Of a stretch of DNA of 64,000 nucleotides, positions 35,575 through 43,666 are shown piece after piece. The position numbers were made by a program, and so were the translations under genes. This DNA comes from Cystobacter fuscus DSM 2262. GTDB taxonomy: Bacteria; Myxococcota; Myxococcia; Myxococcales; Myxococcaceae. The notes under the pieces are model-generated. The model ran no database searches. It was not told the origin of the DNA and saw only the letters and a list, made by a program, of their open reading frames with translations. The stretch lies in assembly GCF_000335475.2 (NCBI RefSeq), contig NZ_ANAH02000005.1, positions 124,001-188,000 of the forward strand. The letters are read 5' to 3'. Each line of letters starts with the position of its first letter. Within the stretch, counting starts at the first letter, position 1.

Positions 35575-35853
35575 GCTCCAACAGGTGGCGTACGCGGTCC
35601 GTCCGCACTTGGCATTGGCGTAGCTCTGGCACTGGCCGTAATCCACGACGCCCGCGCCCACCGCGGACCATTGGGTCGCACTGCTGGTGCACTTCCAGGT
35701 ACAGAGGCGCGCGCCCGAGTCCCAGCCTTCACACACCGCGCTCTCGGTCGTGCCGAGCTGCTCCTGGGCGTCCATCTCCTCGGGGAGTGGACCGCCACAG
35801 GCGGCGAGGAGGACACCAGACACGAGGCCAAGCAGCAGGGTCTTCATCTTCAT
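35569..35853 (-). CDS. small exported lipoprotein, tandem paralogue 1
   Basis: A 94-residue lipoprotein: signal MKMKTLLLGLVSGVLLAAC ends in the lipobox LLAAC. The mature part begins with an acidic stretch ending LGTTESAV, then a six-cysteine domain: CEGWDSGARLCTWKC, QCQSYANAKC and GRTAYATCWSK. The domain is shared with the gene at 35902-36180. Its stop lies at the left edge of the junction repeat. The conserved cysteines would make disulfide bonds after export. Function unknown; it resembles the many small Cys-rich lipoproteins of myxobacteria. Confidence 0.75.
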   Translation of the reverse strand: MKMKTLLLGLVSGVLLAACGGPLPEEMDAQEQLGTTESAVCEGWDSGARLCTWKCTSSATQWSAVGAGVVDYGQCQSYANAKCGRTAYATCWSK

Positions 35854-35901
35854 GGAGCAATCCTTGGGGTAGGAGGGTTCACAGGGGAGCGATGGGGGTG
35901 C

Positions 35902-36180
35902 TCACTTGCTCCAGCACGCGCCATACGCGGTCCGTCCACACTGGCCGTTGGCGTATTCCTGACACTGGCCGTAGCTCACCGTGGCCGAGGTCGTCCACCA
36001 CGTGGAGTAGCTGTAGCACTGGAAGGAACACTTGCGCGCGCCCGAGTCCCAGCCCTCACACAGGGCGCCCTGGGTCGTGCCGAGCTCCTCCGCCGGTGCC
36101 TGAACGTCCTCGGGACCGGGGCCACCACACGCGATCATCAGGCCAGACACAAAACCCAGCATCAGCATCTTCATCTTCAT
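35902..36180 (-). CDS. small exported lipoprotein, tandem paralogue 2
   Basis: A 92-residue lipoprotein with signal MKMKMLMLGFVSGLMIAC (lipobox LMIAC). It is about 60% identical by eye to the neighbouring protein at 35569-35853: both share CEGWDSGAR, YGQCQ-YAN--CGRTAYG-CWSK and the six cysteines. The gap between them is 48 bp and also carries similar bases (GGGTGCTCACTTGCTCC) at the gene ends, so the pair arose by tandem duplication. Function unknown. An AT-rich stretch (36234-36310) lies upstream and may hold the promoter. Confidence 0.75.
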   Translation of the reverse strand: MKMKMLMLGFVSGLMIACGGPGPEDVQAPAEELGTTQGALCEGWDSGARKCSFQCYSYSTWWTTSATVSYGQCQEYANGQCGRTAYGACWSK

Positions 36181-36440
36181 GTGGAGTTCCCCTCTGGAGG
36201 CGCCGCTGGAATCGGGCGCGGCAGCGGGTTCTTCTCATAACAAAGGATTTCCTGTTTTACAATGATGAAGCCATTTTCCGCTCTATATGGAAGTTCGGGA
36301 TAAGGTAAGGCGAAGGCGCACCTCGCTGCCCTCTAAACCGGGGCAGGATCCCCCCCCTCCAAGCCCCAGCCCGTCAGCGCCTGACTGCCCAGCGTTATCG
36401 GGGAGTGACAGACCCGCGTGAGTCTCCTTACAGTGGAAGG

Positions 36441-36722
36441 ATGAACTCCCCCCGCTTTGCAGTGCTCTGCCTTTGGCCCCTCCTCACCCTGGCCGCCTGC
36501 GCTGGCCAGGACGACGCCGCTTCCCAATTGGAAAAAGTTTCGTGCCCGGCTGGTCAGTCACTTTGGTACAGCGAGGCGGGTTGTGGCCCTGAGATCGCGC
36601 CGCACTGCATGGGTCCGCCTCCCCCCTGTGCGGATGCCTTCTGTTCATGCTCGGGCCAGACAGTCTACAGCTGTGGGGTCACCCGCGAGCCCCACCAGTA
36701 CAAGGGCGCGTGCGCGAAATGA
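36441..36722 (+). CDS. small exported cysteine-rich lipoprotein
   Basis: A 93-residue protein: signal MNSPRFAVLCLWPLLTLAAC with lipobox TLAAC, then eight cysteines in CPAGQSLWYSEAGCG, CMGPPPPC, CSCSGQTVYSCG and GACAK. It is unlike the tandem pair in sequence but of the same general type. A purine-rich GGAAGG directly abuts ATG 36441, which is tight for a ribosome site, and GTG 36405 would add 12 residues before the signal; the ATG gives the better signal peptide. It is divergent from the tandem lipoproteins. Function unknown. Confidence 0.6.
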   Translation: MNSPRFAVLCLWPLLTLAACAGQDDAASQLEKVSCPAGQSLWYSEAGCGPEIAPHCMGPPPPCADAFCSCSGQTVYSCGVTREPHQYKGACAK

Positions 36723-36989
36723 AATCGCGGCGCACACCGGCCTCTCCATGCCGGGCGAGCAGTGGCGGCTGGTGGTCGCGGAAACAAGCCTGGAAGGCGG
36801 GATAGAGTTCCACGTTGGTCCTCCTCCGCCTTGCCGCGGCGCATACAGGCAATGTCGAGTTCAGCCGCGTCCGGAGCCACGCCCGGGAAAGGTACCAGAC
36901 GATTTGTAGTCGGCGAGATGTGGGAACGAGTCCTTTGACACCTTCCCCGGCCTTTCCCGGGCCGGAGCGCGCCGCCGCCAGCGGGGACG

Positions 36990-38168
36990 TCAGTACATGG
37001 CGCAGACGATGCCCACGCAGTCGCCCGCGGTGTTGCCGCGCGCGACGTTTCCGCCGCCGTCGAAGGCCGTGGGCGCGTAGATGCCGAAGCCCGCGTTGCC
37101 CAGGGCGAGGTTGTTGAGCACCGTGGGTATGCTGGGCGGCTGCACCCGGAGTCCATCGCCGTCGTTGGCCAGGAACTGATTGCCGCGGACGATGCCCGTG
37201 AGCGAGGTGTAAGGGAACCCCGCGCGGTCGGACAGGGTCAGGCCGCTCGCGTTGCCATAGAAGGTGTTGCCGTCGATGTAGATCGTCCCGGCCGCTGCCT
37301 CCAGCCCCGTACCGTTGCGGACGGCCAGGGTGTCGAGCATCGAGAGATTGAGCGGATTCCAGACCGGATCGGTGGCCGGCGCGAACGCGGCGTTGTTCGC
37401 GATGAGCGTGTTCTCGAACCGCATCTGCCTGCAAAGGCGGAAGCCGGGGTCATTGGGGATGCTGCCCACTGCGTCGTTCCACGCGATCGTGCTCGACCTG
37501 ATGCGGATGTTGCTCTCCCAGCAGAGGAAGACGCGCCCATTGGACGTGAACGTGGAGTCGAGCACGTCGATGGAGTGGAAGTCCCCGAGCATCGCGGTCC
37601 CGTTGTGGGTGAAGAGGGATGACCGCACGTCGAAGTTGCCATTGGACGCATCGAACTCGCTGCTCAGCCCGCTCCCGTTCCCGTTCAGGCGTGAGTTCGT
37701 GATGAGGAAGTTCCCAGGGGAGGCCCGGTCGTAGACGCCGGCGCCGTTGTCGAGGAGCGCGAGCTCATGCAGCCGCACGTTCAGCGGGCCCGCGCCGATG
37801 GTGGTGGTGATGCCGCTGCCGAATCCCCGGACGGTGCCATTGCGCACCATCCGGCCCCTGGCGATCACGATGCCTTGTGAGTTCCTGTTCTCCGGGCCGG
37901 TGCGGCGGATGGTGTATCCGCCCAGGTCCAGGACGATGCCGTCGCCGTCGAGCTGGAGCGCGAAGGGCGCCGAGCTGGGGCAGTGGAGGTCGTGCGTCAG
38001 GCGCGTATGGGTGGTGAGGGTGTCACCGCACTGGACGGTAAGACCGGCGGTGAACGTCACCTCGCCATCCGCATCGGAAGGAGTCGCGCCACGGGCCTGG
38101 ACGTCGGGCGCTCCCGTGAACAAGGTGGTCACAGCCAAGACCACGGTGAATCCACGTGTCTGCTTCAT
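36990..38168 (-). CDS. exported right-handed beta-helix repeat protein
   Basis: A 392-residue protein with a signal peptide (TVVLAVTTLFTGAPDVQA) followed by short repeating strands typical of parallel beta-helix proteins: repeats around FALQLDGDGIVLDLGGYTI, GIVIARGRMVRNGTVRGF, VRLHELALLDNGAG, FLITNSRLNGNGSG, FDVRSSLFTHNGTA and IDVLDSTFTSNGRVF, each with N/G-rich turns. This fold occurs in pectate lyases, mannuronan epimerases and surface proteins. No pectate-lyase catalytic set is apparent, so an enzyme activity cannot be claimed. It reads toward the LysR remnant region and is preceded by a 180-bp gap. ATG 38168 is used. Confidence 0.72.
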   Translation of the reverse strand: MKQTRGFTVVLAVTTLFTGAPDVQARGATPSDADGEVTFTAGLTVQCGDTLTTHTRLTHDLHCPSSAPFALQLDGDGIVLDLGGYTIRRTGPENRNSQGIVIARGRMVRNGTVRGFGSGITTTIGAGPLNVRLHELALLDNGAGVYDRASPGNFLITNSRLNGNGSGLSSEFDASNGNFDVRSSLFTHNGTAMLGDFHSIDVLDSTFTSNGRVFLCWESNIRIRSSTIAWNDAVGSIPNDPGFRLCRQMRFENTLIANNAAFAPATDPVWNPLNLSMLDTLAVRNGTGLEAAAGTIYIDGNTFYGNASGLTLSDRAGFPYTSLTGIVRGNQFLANDGDGLRVQPPSIPTVLNNLALGNAGFGIYAPTAFDGGGNVARGNTAGDCVGIVCAMY

Positions 38169-38342
38169 GCTGCCTCCTCGGGCCGGAGACGTCCAGCCAC
38201 CGGAGCAAGAGGCTACAGTCACGGTGCCTCTCCCGGATTCCCGTCCACGGGTGTCAGCGCGCAGTCCGGAGCGCGACAGCGTGGAGGCGCCCAAGGGTGA
38301 TTGCCTTGTAGCGGCGGATGATTTCGCGCGACGCGATGGCTC

Positions 38343-38432
38343 CTACGGAGTGAGGCTCAGCTTCTCCGCCGCCCGCGTGAAGACCGCGATCTCGGAGAAG
38401 GCATCCATGAGGAAAACACTCGTGCGAGTCAT
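38343..38432 (-). pseudogene. LysR family regulator, N-terminal remnant
   Basis: Read on the minus strand from ATG 38432, 29 codons give MTRTSVFLMDAFSEIAVF then TRAAEKLSLTP before TAG at 38345-38343. The section MDAFSEIAVFTRAAEKLSLTP is the standard first helix and turn of LysR proteins. The stop comes exactly where the recognition helix should begin (usually SAVSR), and no continuation is visible in any frame. It lies 110 bp from the MFS/TauD pair, whose regulator it may once have been. The rest of the 373-bp gap (38169-38541) shows no further gene. Confidence 0.6.
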
Positions 38433-38541
38433 GACGTGCCCTCAACAGCCATCCAGTGCGAGAAACACTGGAGGGCCGGACATCGTGCGGCGAATCGCCG
38501 CCTGGAGGAGCGCCGATGGAGTCTTTGTACGTGCGCCAGTT

Positions 38542-39765
38542 TCAGGCGCCGGCGGTTGCCGGCTTGTGCTGCCGGGTCAACGCCAGCAGCATGAAAAGCG
38601 GGAGGAACGCCAGAAACAACGCTTGGGGCGCAACCCAATGCTCGAGCAGGCCGCCAAGCAGCCCGCCGAACACGCCGCCACTCGGGCCGGCCAACGCATT
38701 GATCGATGCCGCCTGGCTGAAACCAATCGTCTCGCCCAGCGCGGCAAACGCCGTGAGGTTGATGATCTGCAGCAGACCCAAGCCACACCCCAGCACCGAC
38801 GCGAAAGCGCAGACCTCGGTGGCCGCATGTGACGTCGCCAGTCCGATCAGGGCACCCACGACCACGAACCCGCCGAGGCCGCGGCTTGCCCGTGGATGCC
38901 GAACCACAAGCGATCCGGCCGTCACCAGCGTGAAGACAAATGCCAGGCCCTGCGCGGCGACGGCAAAGCCGGCGGTGCGCTCGGGCAGATGCAGGTAGCG
39001 CACGACGATGATCACGATGTAGAACGCGAAGTAGGCATTCAGCGACTGGATCAAAAACTCCCAGCCCGCGACACGCCGCGCCGGCATCGACTTGAACAGT
39101 CGAGAGAGAGAGGTCCGGCCCCCGGTCTGGCCTCGCCTGGCCTCCGGTTGGCCCTTGCGGCCGATGCCCAGCAGGAACACCACGATGTTCGACGCGAATA
39201 TGACCGCGGCGCCCCAGAAGGCAAACACCGGTCCTTGCCTGGGAAACAGGGCCGTGGCCAGAACTGCCCCGAGAAAGGTCATGCCGATCACGTGAGCGGC
39301 GCGAAACCAGCCCGCCCGTTGCCTGCCGAGCTCATGCAGGCGGCTCATGAAGATCGTATTGATCGACACGAAGCGCGGCGGCATGGCCAGGCTCGCCGCC
39401 GCGGTGAACAACAGCAAGGCCGGGAAGGTCGGCACCAGCGGCGTCAGCAAGCAGATGGCCATGCCCCAGGCCGACCCCAGGACGAAGACGAGTCGCACTC
39501 CGTACATGTCGACCCATCGGCCAGCCGACGTTGCCAGGACCAGCATCCCGACGCTTTGGGATACGGCCAATGCGGCAAGCCTCCAGCCGCTCGCCTCCAT
39601 CTTTACCGCATACAGCGTCGTGATGACTCTGGAGTAGCCGATGCTCAAGCCCATCAGCAGAGACAGGCAAACAAGCCCGTGCAGGAAGCCGCGGCTGGCA
39701 GGGGTCTTCGGTGCGACCTGGACGCTCTGAGTGGACACGTCGATCCGTGGCGACTGGACGTTCAT
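38542..39765 (-). CDS. MFS transporter (12-helix type)
   Basis: A 407-residue membrane protein with about 12 hydrophobic helices (for example FLHGLVCLSLLMGLSIGYSRV, FPALLLFTAAASLAM, GFVVVGALIGLATSHAA). The loop after helix 2 reads SAGRWVDMYGVRLVF, the usual R-x-x-D-x-x-G-x-R/K pattern of the superfamily. It overlaps the TauD-like gene upstream by four bases (ATGA) and so is co-translated with it. It probably imports the substrate that the dioxygenase attacks, or exports a product. Sequence style and lower GC than the neighbours suggest the pair was acquired. Confidence 0.82.
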   Translation of the reverse strand: MNVQSPRIDVSTQSVQVAPKTPASRGFLHGLVCLSLLMGLSIGYSRVITTLYAVKMEASGWRLAALAVSQSVGMLVLATSAGRWVDMYGVRLVFVLGSAWGMAICLLTPLVPTFPALLLFTAAASLAMPPRFVSINTIFMSRLHELGRQRAGWFRAAHVIGMTFLGAVLATALFPRQGPVFAFWGAAVIFASNIVVFLLGIGRKGQPEARRGQTGGRTSLSRLFKSMPARRVAGWEFLIQSLNAYFAFYIVIIVVRYLHLPERTAGFAVAAQGLAFVFTLVTAGSLVVRHPRASRGLGGFVVVGALIGLATSHAATEVCAFASVLGCGLGLLQIINLTAFAALGETIGFSQAASINALAGPSGGVFGGLLGGLLEHWVAPQALFLAFLPLFMLLALTRQHKPATAGA

Positions 39766-40658
39766 TGCACGTGCGGCCGACTCAGGGAACCGTCGACCGA
39801 CACCGGCACGTCGCCCACGATCGTCACCCGTCTCATCACCCGCGTCCGATCGCCGTAGTCATTGATCGCGTAGTGCTGTGTGGAACGGTTGTCCCACATG
39901 GCCACATCGCCGGGGGCCCAACGCCATCGAATGGTGTTTTCCAGCCGTGTGACATGGGCCTGGAAGATCTCGTAGAGCCGGTCGGAGTCGTAGGTGTTGC
40001 AGTTGACGAAGCGCTGCGCGTAGTGGCCGAGGAGCAGGCTTTTCTCGCCCGTGTCGGGATGCACACGCACAACGGGGTGCTCGCTCTTGATCACCTGCGC
40101 GGCGTACTGCCGACGGTACCTTTTGGCGGTGTCGTCATGGAGCAGCTCCACCCGGCTGGCTGCGTAGTCGAAATCGTTGCCATGGACGGCCCAAAGTTTT
40201 TCAGCCAGCGCCTTGAGGTTGTCGGGCAGGTGCTCGTAGGCGGCGACCGTGTTCGCCCAGACGGTGTCACCACCCAGCTCGGGCAGAGTGACCGCGCGAA
40301 GAATGGAAAGCTTGGGTGGACGCAGATCGAACGTGACGTCGGTGTGCCACGAGTTGGCGCGCCCGCCCTTGTGGGAGTGGAGTTCCAGAATGGCCGGTTC
40401 TTCCTGGGCGGCGACCGTCGGATGACTCACGATTTCGCCAAAATTCCGGGCGAAATCCCAATGCGATTGATCGGTCATGTGTTGTTGATTCCTGAAAAAC
40501 ACCACGCGATATTTCAGCAGCATCCGTTGAATAAAGGCGGCATCCTCTTCGGGCATCCCGCCATGAATGAAGACACCGCGCAGCTCCGCGCCAAGGCTAC
40601 CGGAAAGTGGCACGACCTGCACGGGCCCTTCTTTCTGAAGCGTCGTAAATTCTGTCAT
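39762..40658 (-). CDS. TauD/TfdA family alpha-ketoglutarate-dependent dioxygenase
   Basis: A 298-residue non-heme iron enzyme. The facial triad is visible: H105 and D107 in NSWHTDVTF and the distal H262 in STQHYAIND, with an arginine cluster (RVMRRVT, about 273-279) for alpha-ketoglutarate. Members of this family release sulfite from taurine, degrade aryloxyacetates or hydroxylate other small molecules; the specific substrate is not decided. It is the first gene of a two-gene unit with the MFS transporter. Inverted repeat 40693-40716 lies 35 bp upstream of its start. Base composition is lower in GC here, consistent with transfer from a proteobacterium. Confidence 0.88.
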   Translation of the reverse strand: MTEFTTLQKEGPVQVVPLSGSLGAELRGVFIHGGMPEEDAAFIQRMLLKYRVVFFRNQQHMTDQSHWDFARNFGEIVSHPTVAAQEEPAILELHSHKGGRANSWHTDVTFDLRPPKLSILRAVTLPELGGDTVWANTVAAYEHLPDNLKALAEKLWAVHGNDFDYAASRVELLHDDTAKRYRRQYAAQVIKSEHPVVRVHPDTGEKSLLLGHYAQRFVNCNTYDSDRLYEIFQAHVTRLENTIRWRWAPGDVAMWDNRSTQHYAINDYGDRTRVMRRVTIVGDVPVSVDGSLSRPHVQ

Positions 40659-40692
40659 TCCCTAGCCCTCCCTATCGATGAATTATTTGTAG

Positions 40693-40716
40693 TGAAGCAT
40701 CGGGGTCAATGCTTCA
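40693..40716. promoter_or_regulatory. perfect 8-bp inverted repeat upstream of the TauD-like gene
   Basis: TGAAGCAT (40693-40700) and ATGCTTCA (40709-40716) form a perfect dyad with an 8-base spacer, 35 bp upstream of the dioxygenase ATG. The position is right for an operator in the promoter. The local regulator is not obvious; the LysR remnant downstream may have been its partner. Confidence 0.5.
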
Positions 40717-41091
40717 TCGCATTTGGCTTTGATTGAAAAATCGCCCCCAGCATCGCCGCTTGATACCTTGTCTGCATGCATCATGTTTGAGGGCATTGGG
40801 TCGAAACAAGAGCAATGTTCTCATGTCACTCATAACAACCCATTATCGAACGTTGCACATCGCGGGATGCCTTGAACGCCTTCGATTCCAGGGGCAAGTC
40901 GGGCTGTATGAGGTTACCGGGCCTTGCTGGCGCCCAGCCTTTCGGTTTCTGCCTCTGAAGGCAAAGTCCAGGGTTGGATGGGGGCCACTACCACATGGGA
41001 TCCAGGAGGCACCTTGCGTGTGTGTTCTTGCAGTCAGTCGACCGCTTTGTCGATATTGGGAAAGGTCGGCTTTTTGGCAGGCTCAATGTCC

Positions 41092-41145
41092 GGTGCACCG
41101 TACCTGACGGACGACGCAGCACCGCCGCACGTGGCGGCCCGACCA
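41092..41145. repeat. holB-head-like fragment (repeat copy C)
   Basis: Matches 51741-51795 in the same orientation over about 54 bp with few mismatches; shared bases include GGTGCACCGTAC and GACGACGCAGCACCGCCGC. On the minus strand both read VGPPRAAVLRRP or VGQPRAAVLRRP, close to the holB N-terminus (VVGQPRAIDAL). It has no reading frame of its own. Confidence 0.6.
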
Positions 41146-41281
41146 TCCGCAACGCCATGCAGCGGAGGAGCGTGCCCCGTGAGCTCGCACGGCGCAAACC
41201 CATCCCCTGGGCCGGAGAGCGAGCGGCTCCGGAACGTGGCTCCCGGAGGGTCTTTCACACGGTGACGGCGCGGGTACTCAC

Positions 41282-42859
41282 TTACTTGCTCGAGGATGCG
41301 CCGAGTTCCTCCAGCATCCTCGCGGTGTGGTCGTTCTTCGGGTTCAGCTCGAGGGACTTCTTGTAGCGGGTGATGGCCTCGTCCTTCCGGCCCACCTCGA
41401 GGTAGGCCTCCCCGAGGCTGTCGTGCGTGTTGGCGTCCTCGGGGTAGAGCTCGACGTTGGCCTCGAACACCTTCACGGCGTCGGCGACCTTGCCTCCCCT
41501 GAGCAACGAGTAACCGATGTCGTTGAGGATGCCGGAGGACAGCGTCTCTTCTGGGGCCGTGCGCCGCCGCTCCTTCAACCAAGCGATGGCGGCGTCCGTA
41601 CCCTCGAGGCGCACCAGCAGGTCCGCCGTCATGGAGGGGCTGTCGGGCTCGGCGGTGAAGCCCTTCCAGCCGTACTCGGTGGCCACGCTGGCGGTGAGTC
41701 GCTCGAAGATTCGCCAGCCATCATCCGAGTTGGTCATGATGGCCACGCCGCTGCCCGAGTCGGCAAACGCCATGAGGAAGCACTTGAAGCCCTCGTTGCC
41801 TCCTCCATGACTGAACCACTCCTTGCCCGGGTGGAGCTGGAAGCCGAGCCCGAAAGACTCGGACTGCCGGGTGAGCATCTGCTTCGCCATCGACTGGGAC
41901 AGCACGCGCTGGGACTCGCCGTTCCATGCCTTGGAGACCTCGAGGGCGATGCGCGCGAGGTCGGTGGGCGTCGTCCACAGGCCCGCGGCCGCCAGCTCCG
42001 GGTAGGTGTGCCAGCGGCCCTCGACGCTCGCGCCTCCCGAGCGCGTGCCGGTGGCGGCGAGGGGTTGCAGCTTCTTGGGCAGTGGCTGCTCGTAGGTGCT
42101 GTGCTTCAGGCCCAGGGGGGCGAGGACACCCTCCCGCATGATTCGCGGAAACGGCTGGTGGAGCTGGTCCATCAGCAGCTGCTGGACGATGAGCGTGCCT
42201 CCACCGCTGTAGCGCGTCAGCGTGCCGGGCACGGTGTCGACGCGCACGGGAGCGGAGTTCGCGGGCTTCTCGCCGTCGAGAACCTGCCGGAGCGTGGGCA
42301 CGGGCTCGTTGGCCGCGTAGCCCTTGAAGCCATGGACCGTCGTCCCCGCGCTGTGGGAGAGCAGCCGGCGCAGGGTAACCTTCTGTTCCTTCGTGTATTC
42401 GTTGTCGGGCACCTTCCACGAAACGAGCTGGTCGTTGATGTTCCCGTCGAGCGACCACCCGAGCTTCTCGGCGTGGTGCAGCACCGCCAGGGTCGTCACG
42501 GGCTTGCTGATGGAGGCAGCCTGGAAGAGGGTGTTGGGGGTGACGGGGTCAGTGCCGCCGGACTGCTTCACGCCATGGCCTCTGGCCCAGACGAGCGATC
42601 CCTTGTCGAACACAGCGATGCTCAGTCCGGGAATCTTGTACAGCGCCATCCACTCCTGGAGGGAGAGGCGGCGGGTCTGCTCGCCGGGAAGGGCCACGGG
42701 GGAGAGTCCTGCCTCCACGCGGGCGATGCGCGCGGCCTCGGAGGGGCGGGCGAGCCATTGGGTGGTGGGTTTTCGCGTGTCGGCGGCCGTGAGGAGCGAG
42801 ACGGCGGCGAGGGCGCAGAGGGTCGCGGAGGCGAGACGGGTCAGGGAGGTATGGCGCAT
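41282..42859 (-). CDS. exported serine hydrolase, class C beta-lactamase/penicillin-binding type, with TPR-like tail
   Basis: A 525-residue protein with a signal peptide (about 1-26). The catalytic motifs are S-x-x-K in AASISKPVTT (about 116-119), Y-x-N-like YSG in TRYSGGGTL (a shift from Y-x-N) and H-x-G as SHGGGNEG. This makes an esterase, D-aminopeptidase or transpeptidase relative rather than a proven beta-lactamase. Residues about 430-525 form two or three tetratricopeptide-like repeats (ILNDIGYSLLRGGKVADAVKVFEANVELYP, DANTHDSLGEAYLEVGRKDEAITRYKKSLELNP), a fusion common in myxobacterial periplasmic proteins. It stands alone on its strand, 190 bp from the next operon. Target unknown. Confidence 0.85.
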   Translation of the reverse strand: MRHTSLTRLASATLCALAAVSLLTAADTRKPTTQWLARPSEAARIARVEAGLSPVALPGEQTRRLSLQEWMALYKIPGLSIAVFDKGSLVWARGHGVKQSGGTDPVTPNTLFQAASISKPVTTLAVLHHAEKLGWSLDGNINDQLVSWKVPDNEYTKEQKVTLRRLLSHSAGTTVHGFKGYAANEPVPTLRQVLDGEKPANSAPVRVDTVPGTLTRYSGGGTLIVQQLLMDQLHQPFPRIMREGVLAPLGLKHSTYEQPLPKKLQPLAATGTRSGGASVEGRWHTYPELAAAGLWTTPTDLARIALEVSKAWNGESQRVLSQSMAKQMLTRQSESFGLGFQLHPGKEWFSHGGGNEGFKCFLMAFADSGSGVAIMTNSDDGWRIFERLTASVATEYGWKGFTAEPDSPSMTADLLVRLEGTDAAIAWLKERRRTAPEETLSSGILNDIGYSLLRGGKVADAVKVFEANVELYPEDANTHDSLGEAYLEVGRKDEAITRYKKSLELNPKNDHTARMLEELGASSSK

Positions 42860-43048
42860 GGCGAGCTTCCAAGAGGAGGGCTCGCGTGGAGCCCTTGGGG
42901 CGGAGAGCCTACGTCAAGCCTGAGGATCAAGTCGTACCCGGTGCTGCCCGTCACGCTCGGCTCGCCGGATGTGTCGCGCAGCAGGGTTTCATCCGAGGGC
43001 ATCGCTTCCGTTTCCGCCGCCGAGCACTGACGGCGGGCTGGGGAGGTG

Positions 43049-43666
43049 TCAGGGCACGGTGACGGTGCACCGTCCCTGGGCCCCCCGGGTGAGATCCTCC
43101 GCCAGGGAGAGCAGCAGGCCGCGCGTCAGCGCCGAGCGCTCCTCTTCCGTCTGCTCTCCCTGGGTGAGCCAGCGCGCCATGCGTCCCAGGCTCGCCGGTG
43201 TCACGACCTGGAGCCGCACCGAGACCTCCACCGACCACGGAGACTCGCCCGCGGGCTCCTCGGTGAGCGTCCACGCCACCCGCTCCAGCTCCAACACGCC
43301 CGGTCCCGCGGCCAGGGTGTGCCCATCCAACGCCCAGCGCTGCTCTCGCGCCGAGTACGCCAGCACCAGGGTCAGCCGCGCCGTCTCCACCCGCTCGGCG
43401 AACCACCACGGCCGGTGGCGCAGCAGCGTCAGCTCCACCTCCAACCGCCCCGCAAGTCCCAGCCGCATCAACCGCTCCAACTCGGGCGCCACCAGCCCGA
43501 GCGCCTCGGACCGGGCCACCACGCGCCGCCCGGCCCGCGTCGCCACGCAGTCCACCCGGGGGCCCTCCTCCGCCCCCGCGCTCGTGGCGAGCAGTCCCAC
43601 CACCGCCAGCCCCACTCCGAAGAGCCCCTTGCCGACGGTGTTCTTTCTCGAGCCCCTCGTGTTCAT
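43049..43666 (-). CDS. DUF4390-type exported protein
   Basis: A 205-residue protein with a signal peptide (VGLAVVGLLATSAGA). Its body has the DUF4390-like blocks RLGLAGRLEVELTLLRHRPWWFAERVETARL and LVLAYSAREQRWAL, a beta-sandwich-like pattern. In proteobacteria such proteins are encoded beside ntrY-ntrX, matching the context here. Its ATG overlaps the stop of the BamA-like gene by one base (TGATG), so the two are coupled. It is the last gene of a unit running from the sensor kinase. Function unknown; a link to envelope or outer-membrane sensing is inferred from the operon. Confidence 0.65.
   Translation of the reverse strand: MNTRGSRKNTVGKGLFGVGLAVVGLLATSAGAEEGPRVDCVATRAGRRVVARSEALGLVAPELERLMRLGLAGRLEVELTLLRHRPWWFAERVETARLTLVLAYSAREQRWALDGHTLAAGPGVLELERVAWTLTEEPAGESPWSVEVSVRLQVVTPASLGRMARWLTQGEQTEEERSALTRGLLLSLAEDLTRGAQGRCTVTVP

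Larger units (their letters stand above)
40659..41281. other. 623-bp gene-free region with operator-like repeat and holB-head fragment
   Basis: No gene with a credible start, ribosome site or family signal lies here on either strand. It contains an AT-rich stretch at about 40660-40860, the inverted repeat at 40693-40716, and a piece at 41092-41145 that resembles the repeat at 51741-51795 and the first codons of holB. This points to a scar of older rearrangement rather than a missed gene. Confidence 0.6.
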
